Source: Methylosinus sp. LW4
Lineage (GTDB): Bacteria; Pseudomonadota; Alphaproteobacteria; Rhizobiales; Beijerinckiaceae
Reading direction: 5' to 3'
NCBI RefSeq assembly: GCF_000379125.1
Contig: NZ_KB900627.1
Coordinates: forward strand, 532,563 to 596,562
DNA: 64,000 bases
Shown here piece by piece: positions 1-9,190 of this stretch (position 1 is its first letter; the number at the start of each line of letters is the position of its first letter). The translations under genes and the position numbers were made by a program. Under the pieces are notes generated by a model. The model did not search any database. It was not told the origin of the DNA and saw only the letters and a program-made list of their open reading frames with translations.

Positions 1-99
1 TCGGATCTGGTATGGCGAGTATTCGCTCACCTCCCCGAGCCTCCCGACGAATTGAAATCGGCGCTACACTATCCCCCCACCGCTCCGGCTCGCGTCGCC

Positions 100-196
100 G
101 GCTGACTGCCGTTGCGCCAATGATCACCAGCATGCATTAGGTCTGCGGCTCCATCCGCGCTTGCAAATAGACGCCGTCGGCCCAGATATGCACGGG
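100..196 (-). pseudogene. IS256/mutator-family transposase fragment
   Basis: Reading the minus strand from about 196 gives HIWADGVYLQARME, an in-frame TAA, then CMLVIIGAT. This is the signature stretch around the first catalytic aspartate of mutator-type (IS256) transposases, which usually reads W-A-D-G-x-Y-L-Q-A-R followed by a C-x-L-V-x-I-G-A-T strand. The stop codon sits inside the motif and similarity is lost downstream, so this is a dead fragment. It is opposite in strand to the C-terminal fragment at 292-459, so the two are probably not halves of one simply deleted copy. Confidence 0.6.
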
Positions 197-291
197 TCAT
201 GGCGTAACGCTCCTCCGGGAGGTTTGGTCGCCGCCCCCGTTACACCGCCTTCCTCACGCCGTCATCGCCCACTTTCGTCCATAGCTCCGAG

Positions 292-459
292 GTTATCGGC
301 ATCTTTCCGAACGTGAAGGCGATCAAGCGCCTCCTCCGCGCGTTCCTGTTGGAACAAAATGACGAATGGGCCGTCCAGCGCGACCGCTACATGACCCTGG
401 AATCGATCATCGCTTTGAGCGATGATCCGATCGTCAAGCGGCCCGCCGTGGCCGCCTGA
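292..459 (+). pseudogene. IS256-family transposase, C-terminal remnant
   Basis: Fifty-five codons ending at a TGA at 457-459 translate as VIGIFPN, then a short link, then LLEQNDEWAVQRDRYMTLES and LSDDP. This is the conserved extreme C-terminus of IS256-family transposases. No start codon or catalytic region precedes it. A very similar tail in the same orientation lies at the far right edge of the window (63864-64000). Confidence 0.65.
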
Positions 460-538
460 TCAAACCGGCTGCCGCCGGAGTCCGTCGAACGGGACCGAGC
501 TGAGCTACACCAGGTTCCGGGACGCGATCCTCAAAAAG

Positions 539-904
539 CTATCTGACTGACGAGGGCCAGCGGCCGGTCCAGGCCTGCAGACGACGTCGCAATTCGTCGA
601 CCCACTCGGGTTCTGGGAGGCACTTAGACGATCCGCTTCTGAGTTCTGATTCGGACAGGAGACGGAGACAAGGGGATCGCGGCGAGCAAGGTCGCATCGC
701 CGACACCATGGCAATATCCATTCCTTGGCTGGCGACCCATTGCTCCAGATCCGTGAGATAGGCGTCGAGAGCCACCATATCTATACATATAGCAAGTATT
801 GCACGATGAGAATCGCCGTCGACCTCGCTCAAATAAGCCTGTCGTAGCTCTTTACAGGCCACATAATCCTGAGGATCAAAATAATATATGGCTCTGCTTT
901 TCAT
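539..904 (-). CDS. Hypothetical protein, doubtful
   Basis: An open frame of 121 codons begins with an ATG at 904 and ends at 539. The first two thirds (about 67 residues, MKSRAIYYFDPQDY onward) have a normal amino-acid mix with acidic and hydrophobic alternation. The last third is arginine- and proline-rich, like a non-coding frame of this GC-rich DNA. No Shine-Dalgarno sequence is obvious and I recognise no family. It may be a truncated gene whose 3' end was replaced when the neighbouring insertion-sequence debris arrived. Confidence 0.3.
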   Translation of the reverse strand: MKSRAIYYFDPQDYVACKELRQAYLSEVDGDSHRAILAICIDMVALDAYLTDLEQWVASQGMDIAMVSAMRPCSPRSPCLRLLSESELRSGSSKCLPEPEWVDELRRRLQAWTGRWPSSVR

Positions 905-1279
905 CTATATGCTCTGCCTGGCCGCTTTCGGTGAAGCTTTAGTTAATTGGAGAAAGCGAAAAATGCGTTGCGAAAATACGACCACTTTTTCGTTTCGAGT
1001 CGATGCCCGTGCGGTCCGAGGAAAAAATGCGTGATCCGCTCTACCGACGCCGTGAAAATCAACCCAAGTCGCGGCGTAGCTGTTGATCGGCGACGGGCTC
1101 CAGGCCGACAATCAAAGTTCCGGCCCCCAGAGCGATCAAGCTCCCGTCGGGCGCTTGTTCTCACCCTGGATTTGGCCCTGCGCCGCATCTCCGCGTAGTG
1201 CGAACGACATTCCTTTTCGTCGAGGGCGCGCTCAGGGAGGATGGCGCCTGCGGTCGACAACATTGCTGGACGGGGAGCT

Positions 1280-1537
1280 TGCTCCAGGCAGCCCGCCAGC
1301 CTGTGCGAGCGCGAAGACCAGATCGACCCGGACATGCTTCGCCGCCCAGCGGACATGACCGTTGTCGAGAGTCTTTTTCGGCCGGTATTTTAGCGGCGTG
1401 TCGAGCCAGCGGCCGTCGGAGTTGAGCGCATGGACGACGCCGCCGATCACCCGGCTTTCGTCACCACGCGCCTTGCCTCTCGTATCGATCGAGAGGTGAG
1501 GCGCAATCTTCGAAAGCCGCGCGTCCGTCAGCCTGAA
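1280..1537 (-). pseudogene. IS5-family transposase fragment (N-terminal part)
   Basis: On the minus strand the translation contains FRLTDARLSKIAPHL, then DTRGKARGDESRVIGGVVHA, then GRWLDTP, and ends near RWAAKHVRVDLVFALA. This order matches the N-terminal domain of IS5-family transposases (F-x-L-S/T-D-x-Q, then R-x-V-I-S-G-I-V-x-V-L, then G-C-R-W-x-D-x-P, then R-W). The catalytic DDE region is not recognisable downstream, so it is a decayed fragment. It lies just beyond the 3' end of the GGDEF-EAL gene. Confidence 0.55.
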
Positions 1538-1608
1538 TTGATTATGCCAGCCAGCGCTCTTTGGGCGCGTTGCAGCCAAACTTGCGACGGAACCACCTCG
1601 CGAACTCG

Positions 1609-3618
1609 TCATCTCGGCGTGTTCGACGCTCGATCTTCTGGAGCGATGACGCCTCGTCGTAACAGTTGCGTAACCTCCTCGGCAGGCACAGGACGACTGA
1701 AGTAGAAACCTTGAACGCTCTGACATCCCGCCTGAACCAGGAAATCGAGTTGCCCGACGGTTTCGACGCCCTCGGCGAGCATTTCACATCCGAACTCTCG
1801 CACGAGGCCGATCGTGGCGCGAACGATGGTTCCGCTCACCGGATCGTGCGGCAGTCCGCGCACGAATTGCTGTGCGATCTTGATTCGGTTCACGCGATAG
1901 GTGAGCAAATATTCGAGCGAAGAATACCCGGTGCCGAAATCATCGATCGCGATGCGAACGCCCAAGGCTCGAATTCGATCGATTGCCGTCGTCTCACCGC
2001 GGGAGGATTGCATGAGAACCGATTCTGTCAGCTCGATCTCGATCGTTCCCGGATCGAGATCACGCATGTCGAGCTCACGCGCGAGATCGGACTCGAATCG
2101 CGACGCAGTGAAGAGCTGGGCGGCCGAGACATTGACGCCGACGATCGGCGGACAGATTCCGAGATCGCGCCAGAGTCGGGCCTGGCGACAAACATTCGCG
2201 AGCGCCCATGCGCCGATCGGCGTGATGAGGCCCGTCCGTTCGGCGAGCGGTATGAAACCGCCCGGTCCCAGCAGCCCGCGACTGGGATGATTCCATCTGA
2301 GCAGCGCCTCGACGCCGATGATCCGTCCAGACGGCCATTCGATCTCCGGCTGATAATGGAGCTCGAACTCCTCCCTTTCGAGCGCCGAGTTGAGCTCCTC
2401 GAACAGGGTCACGCGCTCACGCACAGCGCGGTCGTGCGCCTCCGAATAGAAGCGGCGCTGATTATATCCCGCGGACTTTGCTTCATAGAGGGCGAGATCG
2501 GCGCGCCTCAACAATTCTTCCGGCCCAACGATAGCCGCTCCGAATACCGAAACGCCGATGCTCACGGAGACAGGGACTTGCTTTCCCATTATCGTGAACG
2601 GCGCCGCCACAGAATGGATTATTTTTTCCGCGACCTCCTCGACCGCCTCTCGGCGTGCGGCGTCCTTGATGAAAATCCCGAATTCGTCGCCGCCGATGCG
2701 CGCGATCGAGGCCGTATCGCCTATAGCCTGGCCGATGCGCTCTGCGGCGGCCCGTAGCAACTCGTCTCCGAACGAATGACCGAGCGTCTCGTTCACTTCC
2801 TTGAAGCGATCCAGATCGAGATACAGAACAGCGAATGACGCGCCGTCTTTTTCGCCGCCGTGAAACGCTTCGGTCACCCATTCCTTGAAGGTCTCGCGAT
2901 TGGGCAGGCCCGTCAGGAGATCGGTGCGCATCGCACGCGCCATTTCCTGCTCGGCCTTTTCACGAACCTCGATCTGCTTTTCGAGATCGGCGGCGAGCGC
3001 GGCCTGCGCCAGCTCGCGTCGGGCCAACGATACGATCCAACGATTGGCGCGCACGCCCAGTAGCAGAAGCGCTAGGACAAAAGCCGCGGACATGAGGCCC
3101 ATAGTGCTGGACGTCGGCTCCGGCCGGGCGAAAAAAGCCAAAATGGCCGGCATGGCCGTCGGCGTCCCGAAGCCGAGCATAGCCGGCAGAAACGCCGCGT
3201 CGATCGTCACGGAACCCGCGATCATGCCGCCCAGCACGAAGGCGATGAAAACGTGAAAAGATGGATCGTCGGTGAGCAGGAGGATCGACGCAGACAGCCC
3301 CCATAGGCAACCCGTCGCCGTAGCCCCGGCGGCGAAGCGCAGCGCCCAGCGGCGCGCGGCGTCGTTCGGCTGCGGCTCGCTCTTGTAGAGCCACGAATTG
3401 TAGAGCCGCAAGGAGATGACGACGGTCAGCGAACCCACCCATAGAAGCAATACCCATCTCGGGTACAAACCCTGCGCTACCCAGGCGGTGAGGACGGCGT
3501 TGAGTAGATTGACGGGCAATACCGCCGTGTTTCCATAAAGGACGCGAACCTGTTCGCTCAGCACCGCCGGATCGAGCGCTCTGGGATCGGCGATCTGCGC
3601 TTGCTCTTCGTACGTCAT
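1609..3618 (-). CDS. Membrane-bound diguanylate cyclase/phosphodiesterase (GGDEF-EAL)
   Basis: The protein has about 669 residues. The N-terminal 190 residues contain five or so hydrophobic segments forming a membrane sensor module. A short coiled linker, a GGDEF domain (RIGGDEF near residue 310) and an EAL domain (EALLRW near 437) follow. The EAL core looks catalytically complete: ELTES, the DDFGTGYSS loop, the lysine of the usual K-I-D motif and EGVET are all present. The usual K-I-D-x-x-F reads KIAQQF, with alanine for aspartate. The inhibitory RxxD site before GGDEF is absent. It should turn over cyclic di-GMP at the inner membrane; which activity dominates is not decidable here. I prefer the ATG at 3618, preceded by GGAGG; an in-frame ATG at 3660 would add 14 residues. 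Confidence 0.9.
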   Translation of the reverse strand: MTYEEQAQIADPRALDPAVLSEQVRVLYGNTAVLPVNLLNAVLTAWVAQGLYPRWVLLLWVGSLTVVISLRLYNSWLYKSEPQPNDAARRWALRFAAGATATGCLWGLSASILLLTDDPSFHVFIAFVLGGMIAGSVTIDAAFLPAMLGFGTPTAMPAILAFFARPEPTSSTMGLMSAAFVLALLLLGVRANRWIVSLARRELAQAALAADLEKQIEVREKAEQEMARAMRTDLLTGLPNRETFKEWVTEAFHGGEKDGASFAVLYLDLDRFKEVNETLGHSFGDELLRAAAERIGQAIGDTASIARIGGDEFGIFIKDAARREAVEEVAEKIIHSVAAPFTIMGKQVPVSVSIGVSVFGAAIVGPEELLRRADLALYEAKSAGYNQRRFYSEAHDRAVRERVTLFEELNSALEREEFELHYQPEIEWPSGRIIGVEALLRWNHPSRGLLGPGGFIPLAERTGLITPIGAWALANVCRQARLWRDLGICPPIVGVNVSAAQLFTASRFESDLARELDMRDLDPGTIEIELTESVLMQSSRGETTAIDRIRALGVRIAIDDFGTGYSSLEYLLTYRVNRIKIAQQFVRGLPHDPVSGTIVRATIGLVREFGCEMLAEGVETVGQLDFLVQAGCQSVQGFYFSRPVPAEEVTQLLRRGVIAPEDRASNTPR

Positions 3619-3993
3619 CCATCCTCCGCCAATTCGACCGCCCCCTTCCAAAATCGTCATTTGTCAGGCGAATCCTCGTCGAGGAATCGAAAGACGCTCG
3701 TCGAGCGCACGCTACTTATCTTTCATGAAAACAACAACTCCCTCTCCACAACGATGTGCCATAGTATATCTATAGTTGCAATCAATGAGCTACTATCGCC
3801 GATTAGAGGCTCTTCGCTGCTCGGCGATGACTAAAATTGGCTCATCCTCATTTTCCGTGCTGCGGATTGCCGCTTCGAATTCGAACCACTCGGAAAAGGC
3901 ATGGGATATTGAAATGCGTGTCGCTCGAGAAACATGAGAACCGCGGAGGTAAGGTCAACGTGACAGCCGGAGCCGGCCAAGGCGCTGTCGCGG
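3619..3993. other. Non-coding stretch upstream of the GGDEF-EAL gene
   Basis: No convincing reading frame on either strand. The part around 3740-3800 is less GC-rich than its surroundings and probably carries the promoter of the minus-strand GGDEF-EAL gene. I see no clear repeat or terminator. Confidence 0.4.
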
Positions 3994-4050
3994 GTGCGAT
4001 GCGACGACGTGTTCATGATGGCTCGGCTCGACCGATTGGCGCGGTCGCTG
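3994..4050 (+). pseudogene. Serine recombinase (resolvase/invertase) fragment
   Basis: A short stretch translates as CDDVFMMARLDRLARSL. This closely resembles the D-x-L-x-V-x-R-L-D-R-L-A-R-S segment of the catalytic domain in Tn3-type resolvases and DNA invertases. The catalytic serine region and helix-turn-helix are missing on either side. It fits with the other transposon debris here. Confidence 0.5.
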
Positions 4051-4265
4051 TCGCCACGATCGGAACCCCGGCGTCACGCGCTCGCTCATGCTTTCGTGAG
4101 AAGGAACCTCCAAGGACGCGTGTCCGAGCAGCCCCTCTCACGCGCGAGTGCGAATAGCTCCGGCCTTATGCGCGGAGCCAAATTTCTCACGGGCCCCGAC
4201 AATCGCTCGATGATGCGCCTCGGCCCAGCCGATCAGCGCCCTCAAAGGTTCTAGCGACGGACGTC

Positions 4266-4445
4266 GTGCTTTGGTGGCCCCGGAACGGCAAATGGCGTGA
4301 CGCCTTCACCCGGAAATGGCCAGCGAAATCGGAACGGCTGAACTACGATATCCCCCGCCTGTCAGGAGTCTTCCTTCTGCCTGTCGCTCTCGCCGTGCTG
4401 CTGTCGGGGGGCTACTTCAATCTGCCGACGCAGTTTGCTCAGTAG
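4266..4445 (+). pseudogene. PepSY-associated TM protein, C-terminal fragment
   Basis: Fifty-nine codons ending at a TAG at 4443-4445 read LWWPRNGKWRDAF, then RLNYDIPRLSGVFLLPVALA, then LSGGYFNLP. This matches the conserved W-W-P-R-x-G-x-W ... L-N-x-D-x-H-x-x-x-G-x-x-x-x-P-x-L block and adjoining membrane helix of PepSY-associated TM proteins, which often accompany TonB receptors and iron reductases. No start codon or upstream domain is found, so it is a truncated relic. The usual histidine of the D-x-H motif is replaced by proline. Confidence 0.5.
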
Positions 4446-4471
4446 TCGAACTGTTCTCGCCGCTTACGAAC

Positions 4472-4525
4472 GGCGGGTTGATCGTCAGCCAGGCGCTGAC
4501 GCTCTACACGACGCCGGTCGTATAC
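4472..4525 (+). pseudogene. RND efflux transporter, C-terminal scrap
   Basis: Eighteen codons read GGLIVSQALTLYTTPVVY, the near-invariant last transmembrane helix of MdtB/MdtC-type RND transporters. The rest of a roughly 1000-residue transporter is absent. The complete RND genes at 37.5 and 49.1 kb have a different sequence at this position, so this came from another transporter. Confidence 0.55.
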
Positions 4526-4618
4526 CGCGCCAGCTTGTCAGCGAACCATCTCGCTATGGCGCGGTACGGGCGGGACGGGAGGAAGGCAAGGGGCGGGATC
4601 CTACACGGCCCGTCGCTC

Positions 4619-6493
4619 TCAATAATTCAGCGTCGTTCCAGCGATGTGGAAGATCAGGAAGACATAAGCGATGACAAGTCCACTCGCCGCAAGTCCGCTC
4701 TGGTGGAGACACGTCCAATTCCCGCCGACCCGCCTGCGCCAGAAATCGATGGCCACGAAAACGGCGAATGCAGCGCCGACGACGCCGAGCCAGGCGAAAA
4801 CATAGATCGCGATCAGCGCCGGATCGAAAGAGTCGTTCAAAAGGCTGGCGTCGTTTCGCACGGCGAGCATGATGAGAGCCCCGACGACGAGGAGATCGAC
4901 GAGCAGCGCCGATCTGACGAAAGCGAGCCGATGACGATCCGCGGCCGGCAGGCGGGACGATCGCTTGCGCCAGCGCCGCCATAGGGCGGCGAGAGGCCAG
5001 ACCAGCAGCGACAGCAGCGCAAATACGACGCTAGCCGCGAAGGCGGGGACGATCCAGCGAGCGTCGATCGGCCAGGGGGCGCGCTCCAGCCGCTGTGCGC
5101 CGCCGTTGAAGTAGGGCTCGGACCCGAGAACGGCCGACAAGCGCCAGCCGCTCGATCCCTCGAAGACATTGGCGCCGACGGGCTTCATCGCGCGGCCGGC
5201 GCCAAACGGCCAAAAGGCCGTCCGAAGCGTCAGGCCGCCGTCGGCCTCGACGCGAATGACCTGCTGCTCCGCCAGCGCCAAGACGCTCAGGAAATTGGTC
5301 TGCGCCCGGCGGCTTCCCTGATAGTCGCCGGCGAGACGCGGATCGGCCGGAGAGACGGCTGAGAACGCCTCTTGCGGCCCGATGCGATCCGCCAAGGCCC
5401 GCGCGATGTCCTGGGGCTGCGGCTGATCGCTGAAACCGTCGCGCGAGACGAAAACGCCGAGGCCCTTGTCGCGGAACAGCTCCAGATCGCTGAAAAAGGC
5501 CTGCGTGCCGCCACCATGGCCGGTGGCGTCGACGCCGCCAAGGCGTCGCAGAAAGAAGACGAGTCCGACCTCGGAGCCCGGCTCGGCCAGCGTCAACATC
5601 TGCTCGAGCCGAGCAGACGGTAGGATGCGCGCGCCGTCGAGTTCCCCGCCGTTCAGCAGCGCCCGCATGAATCGGCCCATATCCTCGCCCGTCGCCGTCA
5701 GCGCGCCGGCCGGGGCGGCGGCTATGGTCTCGAAATAATCGACCGGCGGCAGGCCGCGGCTGCGATAGCCTTTCGCCATCATCGGCCCGAGCGCTTCCGG
5801 CAGCGGTTGGCGGAAAGTGGCGCGCTCCATGCGCAGCGGCGCGAGAATGTGACGCTCGACATAATCGACAAAGCTCTCACCCGAGACACGCTCGACGACA
5901 TAGCCGGCGAGCGCCACGCCGTAATTCGAATAGGCGGTGACGTCGCCATTAGGAAAAATTCGCGGCGGCAGAGATTTCGTGACCCAGGCGGAGAGCGGCA
6001 TGGGCTCGACCGAGCGGGAAAAGAGATCCTTGAAATGCTCTTCGAAACCAGCGCGATGCGTCAGCAGGAGACGCAATGTGACGGGCCGTCCGCCCGGCGG
6101 CGTCGGAATGGAGAAACCGACATAGTCGGAGACGTCCTTATCGAGATCGAGCTTTCCTTCGTCGATGAGCTGCATCACCGCTATTCCGGTGAAGAGCTTG
6201 GAGATGGAGCCCGGACGAACCAGCGTCCGATCGGCGGTGAAGGGGCGGCTCGCCTCCTTGTCGGCGACGCCATAGCCCTTGGAAAAGAGCGGGCGTTCGC
6301 GATCCACCACCACCACGACGGCGCCCGCGCCGCCATGGTCGAGCCATTCCTTCATGATCGGATCGACGACCTCAGCGATATCTCTTTCCTCGACAGTGGC
6401 GGGCTCGGCCAAAACGCTGAGACCGGCCGCGAACAAAAAGCCAATGGCGAGCAGGAAAAGCCCCGCCATCCGCGCGAAACGAAAACGCCGCAT
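4619..6493 (-). CDS. Membrane-anchored class C beta-lactamase-family serine hydrolase
   Basis: This 624-residue protein has an N-terminal signal or anchor (FARMAGLFLLAIGFLFAAG) and a penicillin-binding-like serine hydrolase domain of about 340 residues. The class C motifs are visible in order: S-x-x-K as SISK within GSISKLFTG, Y-x-N as YSNYG, and the H-x-G triad as GHGGG. The C-terminal 170 residues carry four hydrophobic helices (for example WIVPAFAASVVFALLSLLVW), giving a periplasmic hydrolase tethered to the inner membrane. Such proteins are usually esterases, D-aminopeptidases or peptidoglycan-modifying enzymes rather than true beta-lactamases; the substrate cannot be told here. It stands alone, with no operon partner on its strand. 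Confidence 0.85.
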   Translation of the reverse strand: MRRFRFARMAGLFLLAIGFLFAAGLSVLAEPATVEERDIAEVVDPIMKEWLDHGGAGAVVVVVDRERPLFSKGYGVADKEASRPFTADRTLVRPGSISKLFTGIAVMQLIDEGKLDLDKDVSDYVGFSIPTPPGGRPVTLRLLLTHRAGFEEHFKDLFSRSVEPMPLSAWVTKSLPPRIFPNGDVTAYSNYGVALAGYVVERVSGESFVDYVERHILAPLRMERATFRQPLPEALGPMMAKGYRSRGLPPVDYFETIAAAPAGALTATGEDMGRFMRALLNGGELDGARILPSARLEQMLTLAEPGSEVGLVFFLRRLGGVDATGHGGGTQAFFSDLELFRDKGLGVFVSRDGFSDQPQPQDIARALADRIGPQEAFSAVSPADPRLAGDYQGSRRAQTNFLSVLALAEQQVIRVEADGGLTLRTAFWPFGAGRAMKPVGANVFEGSSGWRLSAVLGSEPYFNGGAQRLERAPWPIDARWIVPAFAASVVFALLSLLVWPLAALWRRWRKRSSRLPAADRHRLAFVRSALLVDLLVVGALIMLAVRNDASLLNDSFDPALIAIYVFAWLGVVGAAFAVFVAIDFWRRRVGGNWTCLHQSGLAASGLVIAYVFLIFHIAGTTLNY

Positions 6494-6780
6494 TTTGCAA
6501 ATCCCTTCTACGAAATCATGGCGGCATCACCGCTCGAGGACGACCGTGAGCCCCGCAAGCAAGGATGCTCCGACAAAGTCGAGCGTCGGCGACTTCTCGG
6601 GCGCGATTCTGGCGCGAAACGCCATACGACACAAGTTACGGATTCGACAGCATCTGGCGCGATTTTCACGTTCCTGAGCTTGAACGAGTTCATCGGAATT
6701 GGAAAATGCAAATAGGCGTGCAATCTCATTCTAAACGGCGATGCTCATTATGCGCGACCCGCCACTGCGCGCATGCCCAG

Positions 6781-6805
6781 TCGACCTACGGTACGCGTAG
6801 GTCGA
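6781..6805. repeat. Perfect 10-bp inverted repeat
   Basis: TCGACCTACG at 6781-6790 is the exact reverse complement of CGTAGGTCGA at 6796-6805, with a 5-base spacer. There is no T-run on either side, so an operator-like dyad or an mRNA 3' structure is as likely as a terminator. Confidence 0.5.
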
Positions 6806-6860
6806 ACGGCCGATATGGCGGAGTTATCGGCTTTCATGGGGCGGTTCTCATAGGGTAGGC

Positions 6861-6893
6861 TGCGGCGCGGCCCTGGAAGCCGGCCACGCCGCA
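6861..6893 (-). terminator. GC-rich hairpin after the TonB receptor gene
   Basis: Arms 6861-6872 and 6882-6893 pair over 12 bases with one G-T pair and a 9-base loop, beginning 9 bases beyond the stop codon of the minus-strand receptor gene. No U-tract follows, so it is a weak or Rho-assisted terminator, or a 3' stabilising structure. Confidence 0.4.
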
Positions 6894-6901
6894 AAGCTCG
6901 A

Positions 6902-9112
6902 TCAGAATTCCACTTTCAGCGAGCCGGTAAAGGCCCGCGGCGATTGCGGAGACACATTCCAGCCGCCGCCGAAGACCTGATAGTAGGTTTTATCGAGGAG
7001 ATTGTTGATGTTGAGCTGCAGAGTGAGCCGCGTTCCCTGCCAAGCAAAGGAATAGCGCGTCATGAAATTGACTGTCGCATAGCCGGGCACGAGGAAGGTA
7101 TTGCCGTTGTTGATCGGCGTGTCGCCGCGCGCATAGACGCCGGCGCCGATCGCCAGACCACGCAGGGGCTCATATTGCGGCTCATAGACGCCCCAGACGC
7201 TGCCGCTGAAACGCGGCGCGCCATAAAAGCGATTACCCTTGTTGCCGGTGTCGTCCTTGACGATCCTCGCATCGAGATACGAGAAGCTGCCGATGAATTT
7301 CAGCTCCGGCGTCAATTGTCCCGAAGCGTCGACATCGACGCCGCGATTGCGAACGGCGCCAGTCGGAACCTGGATGCCCAGCGCTGCGGAAATCGGATCG
7401 GAGGCGGGTGACGGGACGTTGGTTTTCTCTATGTCGAACCAAGCGACCGTGCCGGTCAGTCGGCCGTCCCAGAGGCTCGTCTTGACGCCGGCCTCCCATT
7501 GGCGGGCTTCCTCCGGCGGCAGATTGTACTGATAAGGCGAGTCATTCGAAAAAATATTCGCCGTGAAGCCTTCGACATAATCGCCGAACAGGCTCACTTC
7601 GGGAATTGGCTGCCATAATAGGCCGACGCGCGGCTTGATCACCGCCTGCGCCTCGCGCCCGCTCGATATCTGCAGCGAGGGCGCATAAACCGTCTGCGTG
7701 CCGAGCGAGCGCACATTGTCGTAGCGAAAGCCCGCCAGCACATGGAAATTATACGGCAGCTCGATCTGGTCCTGGAGATAGAGTCCGAAAAGGCTCTGAT
7801 GCTTCTCGAGAGAATAGCTCCAATCGGGCGCGCCGAGCAGATAGAGCGGCAGACCGGTGTGAACCGGATTGTAGAGATCGATCGACGGAGCGGAGAAATT
7901 GAACGAACGCGTTCCAGTGCGATGATAGAGCGAGAGATCCGTTCCCGCGAGCACAGTATGGGCGAGGCCGAAGGTCGAGAAATGTCCGGTGACGTCGACG
8001 CTCGTGTAATAATTCTGCTCCTTGCTGTCGGGGTTGCTGATCATGCGCTCGACCGTGCAGGACGTTGCGCCGCAGGCGTTGAACGGGCCGATCGCAAGGA
8101 GGGCCACTCCCTTGTTGTCGATGAAATTGGCGTCGAAACGATGGGTGAGCGACCAGTCGGCGGAGAAGTCATGCGTCCATTTGAAGCCGACACGGATATT
8201 CGTATTGTCGAATTGGCTTCCCGACTCTCCGTAATTGCGTGAGCGCGAGACGGGCGCGATCGCTCTCGGCGTTCCATTCCCGTCGACGAGCAGCGGCGTG
8301 CCTAGCTCGAGCGGGCCGGAGCCGTCGAGATAGCGTAGATAAAGGTCGAAACGTGTGTCGGCGGAAGGCTCCCAGTGAATGCGCGGGGCCAGGAATATAT
8401 GGTGACTATGGACGTATTCGCGGAAAGACTGATCGTTCTCATAGGCGGCGTTGAAGCGATAGAGGATGCTCTTGTCGGCGGTCAGCGGGCCCGTCGCGTC
8501 GAGTGTGGTGCGATAATTGGCAAAAGAGCCGATCTGCTGCTGAATGCTGTAATAGGGAGCGTCGAGCGGCTTTTTGGTGGTGAGCTCGATGATTCCGCCG
8601 GGATTGATGCGACCGTAGAGGATCGACGCCGGCCCTTTGAGCACTTCCACCTGCTCGACGTCGGCGGTCTCTTCTCTTATCGGCGTGTTGTAATTTTCGA
8701 CGCGGACGCCGTCGATGAAATATTTATATGTGTCGAAGCCGCGGATCTGATAGCCGGACTGCAGGCCGCCGATCGATGTCGCATAGACGCTGCTGACGTT
8801 CTGGACCGCGTCGTCGATGGTGATGACTTGCTGATCCTTCAGCACCTGTTGAGGCACGACGACCACATCGACCGGCGTTTTCATGATCGGCGTGTCTGTG
8901 CGCGTCGCGAGGCTCGTATCGGTCCGCGTGTAGGACTGCGGTCCATTCGCCTCTCCTCCGGCGGCCCGCGGGCGAGCGCTGTCGCGCGCCGCCATATCCT
9001 TGCCGATTTCGATCGTCGGCAAGGATTCCTGCGCGAAGGAAAAGGAGGGTGAGGCGAGCGCTATCGTCAGCGCGCCAAAAGAGGCGGAGACCCGTCGTTT
9101 GGAACGTAGCAT
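6902..9112 (-). CDS. TonB-dependent siderophore-type receptor
   Basis: An outer-membrane receptor of about 736 residues. A signal peptide (MLRSKRRVSASFG ... SFAQE) is followed by ESLPTIEIG, a TonB-box-like start. The plug domain carries TPVDVVVVPQQ, IRGFD and VEVLKGPASILYGRINPGG. The 22-strand barrel ends in the terminal phenylalanine of LKVEF. The pattern is that of ferric-siderophore receptors; the ligand is unknown. I chose the ATG at 9112 because AAGGAG lies six bases upstream; an in-frame start at 9175 lacks this and adds an unlikely charged leader. A small DUF2946-like gene lies 78 bp upstream on the same strand, probably in the same transcript. No FecI/FecR-type regulators are nearby. 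Confidence 0.92.
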   Translation of the reverse strand: MLRSKRRVSASFGALTIALASPSFSFAQESLPTIEIGKDMAARDSARPRAAGGEANGPQSYTRTDTSLATRTDTPIMKTPVDVVVVPQQVLKDQQVITIDDAVQNVSSVYATSIGGLQSGYQIRGFDTYKYFIDGVRVENYNTPIREETADVEQVEVLKGPASILYGRINPGGIIELTTKKPLDAPYYSIQQQIGSFANYRTTLDATGPLTADKSILYRFNAAYENDQSFREYVHSHHIFLAPRIHWEPSADTRFDLYLRYLDGSGPLELGTPLLVDGNGTPRAIAPVSRSRNYGESGSQFDNTNIRVGFKWTHDFSADWSLTHRFDANFIDNKGVALLAIGPFNACGATSCTVERMISNPDSKEQNYYTSVDVTGHFSTFGLAHTVLAGTDLSLYHRTGTRSFNFSAPSIDLYNPVHTGLPLYLLGAPDWSYSLEKHQSLFGLYLQDQIELPYNFHVLAGFRYDNVRSLGTQTVYAPSLQISSGREAQAVIKPRVGLLWQPIPEVSLFGDYVEGFTANIFSNDSPYQYNLPPEEARQWEAGVKTSLWDGRLTGTVAWFDIEKTNVPSPASDPISAALGIQVPTGAVRNRGVDVDASGQLTPELKFIGSFSYLDARIVKDDTGNKGNRFYGAPRFSGSVWGVYEPQYEPLRGLAIGAGVYARGDTPINNGNTFLVPGYATVNFMTRYSFAWQGTRLTLQLNINNLLDKTYYQVFGGGWNVSPQSPRAFTGSLKVEF

Positions 9113-9190
9113 GAAATTCTCCTTGAGCGGCCGCTCTGGGCCGTCTCGACCGAAGTAGGGAATACGCAGCCGCAAGGCCGCGCCGTCGGT

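Larger units (their letters stand above)
6494..6901. other. Intergenic region with two dyads, no gene
   Basis: No reading frame looks real. The part next to 6493 should hold the promoter of the serine hydrolase gene. A perfect 10-bp inverted repeat lies at 6781-6805, and a GC-rich hairpin at 6861-6893 sits just past the stop of the TonB receptor gene. Confidence 0.5.

Noticed and set aside
4619..6493. Annotation of the serine hydrolase as an antibiotic-resistance AmpC
   Set aside because: The motifs are shared by esterases and peptidases, and the C-terminal membrane domain is not found in AmpC enzymes.
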